Positions 60,622 to 64,000 of a stretch of 64,000 bases of DNA are shown in pieces; the first letter of the stretch is position 1, and each line of letters begins with the position of its first letter. Under the pieces are notes generated by a model. The model did no database searches. It was given only the letters and a program-made list of their open reading frames with translations, and was not told where the DNA came from. Position numbers and translations under genes: made by a program. Source of the stretch: Straminergon stramineum (lineage: Eukaryota > Streptophyta > Bryopsida > Hypnales > Calliergonaceae). The stretch covers positions 31,918,547 through 31,982,546 of the forward strand of contig OY987263.1 of NCBI GenBank assembly GCA_963920665.1, in the 5' to 3' direction.

Positions 60622-60624
60622 AAT

Positions 60625-60789
60625 AGGAAGACTAAGTCTCCACCCACTCTTGATGAAGTCCTGATGCAGACCATGAAAGTTCTCCCTGGATCTTCTTAAA
60701 TTTCCACCTAGACGAACACATGGACACAACTAAGTCCTAGCTCAGTCAATGCATTCTCGCCATGACCCAATTAAGTTCTTGCCAATGAT
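60625..60789. repeat. Continuation of C-rich block after the MITE
   Basis: CTAAGTCTCCACCCACTCTT and CTCAGTCAATGCATTCTCGC resemble the end of the second C-rich block (about 63180-63225), consistent with the MITE having landed inside a pre-existing repeat. Confidence 0.4.
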
Positions 60790-61140
60790 TTTAGAAGTGA
60801 ACTTGGAGCACTTGTGTCCGCACCCTTGTGTTTGGGTCCCAATGTCCCAAAATTTGATGGTTGAAGAAGTGAACTTCAAGTGCTTGCATCTGTGCCCTAA
60901 TGTCACAAAATTTGATGGTTTAGTTAGTAAACTTAGAGCTCTTGCAACCACACCCCAATGTCCCGAAATTTAATGCTTTTAGAAGTGAACGTGGAATGCT
61001 TGCATTTATGCCCCAATGTCCCAAAATTTGAAGGTTTTAGGAGTGAACTTTGAGCATTTGCATTCACACCCTAGTGTCCCAAAATTTGATGGTCTCAAAA
61101 GTGAACTTTGACCTTGCTTTTGCACCCTTGCATTCATGCC
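60790..61140 (+). repeat. Tandem repeat, ~59-bp unit, six copies
   Basis: AGAAGTGAACTTNGAGC, then TTGCATNNNCACCC and AATGTCCCAAAATTTGATGG, starts at about 60793, 60865, 60922, 60981, 61039 and 61098. Periods are 72, 57, 59, 58 and 59. Identity between units is moderate. Confidence 0.8.
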
Positions 61141-61747
61141 CAAACTACACAAAATCTAAAAGTGGACAAAGGTGTACAATTCAACAATGACATCATGAAA
61201 ATATTGAACACTTTTCTTCAACTCTTTACCCTAAATCCAAAACCCAAAGTGTCAAATCATATTCTAGTGTACCACAACCATTACTTTGAAAGCAAAGCAC
61301 TCCAATCCTTTTTGCAATTTTTTGAATCTTCAAATTTAATAATTACATAGATTTTGCCATTTTTATGATAAATTTATGGATGGATAATATGCATCCATTT
61401 GATAATTTGGAGATAAAATTTCATTAGAAGGATTCTTAGAAGGAGATAAATCAGCTCTTGCAAGATTAGATTCAATATCTACATTACAATACAATGGTTT
61501 AAAAGAATAGTTTTATTCAAATTTTTCATACTTCTCAAGTATACACTTCTCTAAAAGAATTTTGAATGATTAAATCTTAGACTAAAAATAAGAGGATTTT
61601 TTAATTAAACAATTAAGTATTGCAAATTGTTGCTATATTTAAAGAACAAATTTAACAATCAATTTCTAAAGTAGTCTATAATGTGCCCTCTATACATAAA
61701 TAATATATACATTTTTTATTTTGACATGATCAACATTTGAGTTGATC
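61141..61747. other. AT-rich intergenic DNA
   Basis: Nothing recognised beyond the fading end of the 59-bp array. Confidence 0.35.
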
Positions 61748-62530
61748 TTTATTTAAACCCTAAAGGACCATTGTCCCTTTGGAAGACAAATGGGATTTTG
61801 GGAAGGTACCTACAATCTCAATTTTTGTCTTGATTTTCTTAAACTTTTTATGAAGATGAAAAAATTGATTAGCTTCTTGGGAATGGAATTTTTTTTCATT
61901 TGGTACCTAAAGAAAAAAAATTATGCCCAAATAAGTTTAAAATAGGGGATAAGGGACAACAACAAAGATTTCAAAAATTTGAATTTGATTTATTTTATTT
62001 TATTTCTTCAGGGATTATATTTTTTATTACAAGGAAATCTTTGATTCATTCCATTTAGATTTGTTATGAGAAAGTTATGGACAATCTTGTTTTTTGCGCA
62101 ATTAGGGCATCTCTAGAAAAAATAACTTGTAGGATTCATTTTTGAATGCAATTTTTACAATTTTTCAAAAATGAAAGGTCCACATAGTTTCATTTAATCT
62201 TTTACTTGCTAGAACAATCTCACCATTGGAATTACTGCATTTTAATATCATCCTACAAATATTTATAATTTAGATTTTCCTTCTATCTTACACCTACTTC
62301 TACTTAATAATTTTTTAAAGAATTAAATTTATTTTTTTGTATTTTATTTTTTTATTAGACTCTCAACTCAATTCTCCACCATAAAGACTTAAATCTCAAA
62401 ACTCTGTAGTGCAAAAAATAAAAAATAAGAAGGTTCAAAGGCAAATAATCTAGTCCCGCAATGTGATGAAAAACTTATTTTCTTCACTTTAAACACAAAT
62501 ATCTTGCAATCTATATGGTCAAAAATTAAT
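61748..62530 (+). mobile_element. Family A element, 3'-truncated copy
   Basis: Starts AAACCCTAAAGGACCATTGT and proceeds through ATTCATTCCATTTAGATTTG and GTTATGAGAAAGTTATGGAC to the core AAATATCTTGCAATCTATAT. It is collinear with 41552 to about 42330, but the 3' terminus with TTTAGGGGTTAA is missing. Confidence 0.65.
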
Positions 62531-62649
62531 ATTCATGCACATGACAATTTGAAAAGCAATGAAAATGTAGCCTATTTCGAATGGGAAGGAAGTATCCTAT
62601 GCCAAATTCAATGTGAAAAGCCCCAAGGAGTCCTAGGCTTGTTTTGGAG

Positions 62650-63110
62650 GGGTTTTTTTGTGGTTTATCCCTCCCGATAGTGTTCTCGCCTTCATGATAG
62701 TGTATCTGTCCCCATCGTACATGGTTCTTGTCTCGACTGAACATCGTTACCACTTGTCCACTAGTATCCTCATCCCAATCGAATAGTATTTTCGCTCGTC
62801 TAGTAGCATCCTTGCCCTAACCAAATAGCATCCCCGCTTAGGTACACAAAGTCTGCTTCATATTTAACTTGTGTCTGCGCCCTAAGATCACCTAAGTTTT
62901 GCCTTCATCCATAGGTTTGTGCCCATCTTTGTCTGCACCTATACAACGACATTTTTGCCTACACCTAGATGTCTGCGCCCAGGTTACTAAATAGCTACTT
63001 GTCTACGTCATATTCAAACAAGGATGTTTCTGCCTGCACCATACGTCCCTGCCTCTAACTTCTACACCCTGATTCCTACCATGTCATGTCATATAGTAAA
63101 GGTAAATCAT
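62650..63110 (+). repeat. C-rich degenerate minisatellite block, copy 2
   Basis: The same theme as 59740-60290: CGATAGTGTTCTCGCCTTCA, CTAGTATCCTCATCCCAATC, AATAGCATCCCCGCTTAGG. It shares the longer order AGTCTGCTTCATATTTAACT / TCCACTCCATACCCAATTT with copy 1, so the two blocks are homologous over several hundred bases, not merely similar in composition. Confidence 0.6.
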
Positions 63111-63223
63111 CTAAAAAATTAACTTGGAAAATTCCAAGCTGTATAAAATTAGTGTGGTCTAGACTATCTATTTGTCTCATCAAGTTTGCCTGTCCATCCG
63201 GGATGTCCCTAAATCACTCAATG

Positions 63224-63417
63224 CACTACTAAAAAATGATGTCCAAAGCAACAAAAAATCATCAAATTTTTGTTAATTTGGGTACCGTATCGACCATTTT
63301 TATAATATTTTGTTGATTTGGTACTGGTTAACAAAATGGTAACAAATTTTTTATTGATTTAGGTAGTGCAACATCCAAATCAACAAAAACTTCAATTCTT
63401 TTTTGTTCATTTCTACT
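63224..63417 (+). mobile_element. CACTA-type MITE, family K2 copy 2
   Basis: Left end CACTACTAAAAAATGATGTC. The interior is homologous, in opposite orientation, to 59393-59574. The right end (TTCATTTCTAC) is eroded, so the exact end and any target duplication (ATG precedes the element) are uncertain. Confidence 0.65.
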
Positions 63418-63540
63418 TAAAGGAGTTTCAAATAAGTTTTTCCAATTAGGCAATGTCTAAATAATTGTGCTTAAAATTCTATGTAAAAAGAAATCTTTTT
63501 TCCTAACTGAATCATTCAAAATTCAGTGTTTTTTAAACTC

Positions 63541-63885
63541 AGTAGACTTTGGTGTCCGTTTGTGCATAGTAAAACAACTTTTTAGAAAAAACTTTAAACT
63601 AAGAAAAATTGAAATATTAAACTAAATTTTATCTCCAAAAATCCTTTTGAGATTTTGACTTTTCAATCAAAAGTTATGGACAAAAATCAGAGAGGGATTG
63701 GAATGGACATTGTCTTTGAAATTTTTAAAAACCCTCTTTGATTTTTGTCCATAATTTTTGAGTGAAAACTTGAAATCTCAAAAGGATATTTGGAAATGGA
63801 ATTTAGTTTAATATTCCAACTTTTCCTAGTTTAAAGTTTTTCTAAAAGTTGTTTTACTATACACAAACGGACACCAAAGTCTACT
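63541..63885. mobile_element. Family H foldback element, 345-bp near-perfect palindrome
   Basis: The left arm 63541-63697 (AGTAGACTTTGGTGTCCGTT to CAGAGAGGG) is complementary to 63732-63885 (CCCTCTTTGAT to AACGGACACCAAAGTCTACT), with few mismatches and small indels, around a ~34-base loop. It has no coding potential. An older copy split by another element is at 18957-19640. If transcribed, it would make a ~155-bp double-stranded hairpin of the type that feeds small-RNA processing. Confidence 0.9.
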
Positions 63886-64000
63886 AATTTTAACAAAGGA
63901 AAGAAAAAATAAGATGAAAAACTATATAAAATTGAACTTACACCAAATTTATACACCCAATGTTATGGATGGTGTGTTGGATATAACCTTGGGCTCAACC
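63886..64000. other. AT-rich intergenic DNA at window end
   Basis: Nothing recognised. Confidence 0.3.

Noticed and set aside
1..64000. tRNA or rRNA genes
   Set aside because: I looked for T-loop/B-box-like GGTTCGANTCC and conserved rRNA blocks and saw none; a covariance-model scan was not possible here.

Overview
The window looks like nuclear DNA of a streptophyte, most likely a land plant with a large, repeat-loaded genome. Three things point there. The one clear gene belongs to a plant family of universal-stress-protein-like (USP-like) proteins and has four GT-AG introns with matching phases. There are several CACTA-type miniature inverted-repeat transposable elements (MITEs), some with exact 3-bp target duplications. 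A decayed nuclear copy of the mitochondrial rps3-rpl16 junction is also present. The species cannot be named from this sequence. Most of the window is AT-rich. Islands of higher GC lie at about 8.8-9.6 kb, 11.1-17.5 kb, 45.5-53.8 kb and 54.5-55.1 kb.

Layout. 1-8.5 kb: AT-rich intergenic DNA with a CACTA MITE (1386-1569) and relics of several repeat families, followed by a G/T-rich stretch. 8.5-11 kb: a tiny retroposon with a 10-bp target duplication, then a GC-richer island without a recognisable gene. 11.95-15.44 kb: the USP-like gene (5 exons, 456 codons), with a hairpin in intron 3 and two short MITEs just downstream. 17.5-25.6 kb: TIR elements, including a foldback element split by a second element. 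25.6-27.4 kb: a gutted LINE on the minus strand, beside an unexplained plus-strand frame. 27.5-41 kb: mostly featureless AT-rich DNA with a lone exon-like segment (31530-31732), two large TIR elements and two small ones. 41-44.8 kb: a degenerate satellite-like array, two opposed copies of a ~950-bp element, then the mitochondrial fragment. 45.5-53.8 kb: mid-GC DNA with two possible isolated exons, a 147-bp foldback and a ~293-bp tandem array of about eight units. 55-64 kb: AT-rich DNA with nested TIR elements, C-rich degenerate minisatellites, more CACTA MITEs and a 345-bp near-perfect palindrome.

Only one gene is well supported. The rest is best read as a record of non-autonomous DNA elements. 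Families are labelled by letter: A ~950 bp, ends TTAACCCCTA; B ~970 bp, ends TTAACCCCTCACC; C ~330 bp, ends AAGGTAGGAGGT; D 390-725 bp, ends GTGATTGCAAGAAA; E ~175-220 bp, ends AACGTCAATTTCG; F ~230 bp, ends near AAGGGTTAA; G ends CATTAGAGAAA; H foldback; K CACTA-type; L ends TTAGGGGAAAT. Families A, B and several relics share a short core module (TATCTTGCAATCTAT-like, followed by GGTCAAA). No prokaryotic operon, CRISPR array, tRNA, rRNA or virus-like gene was recognised.
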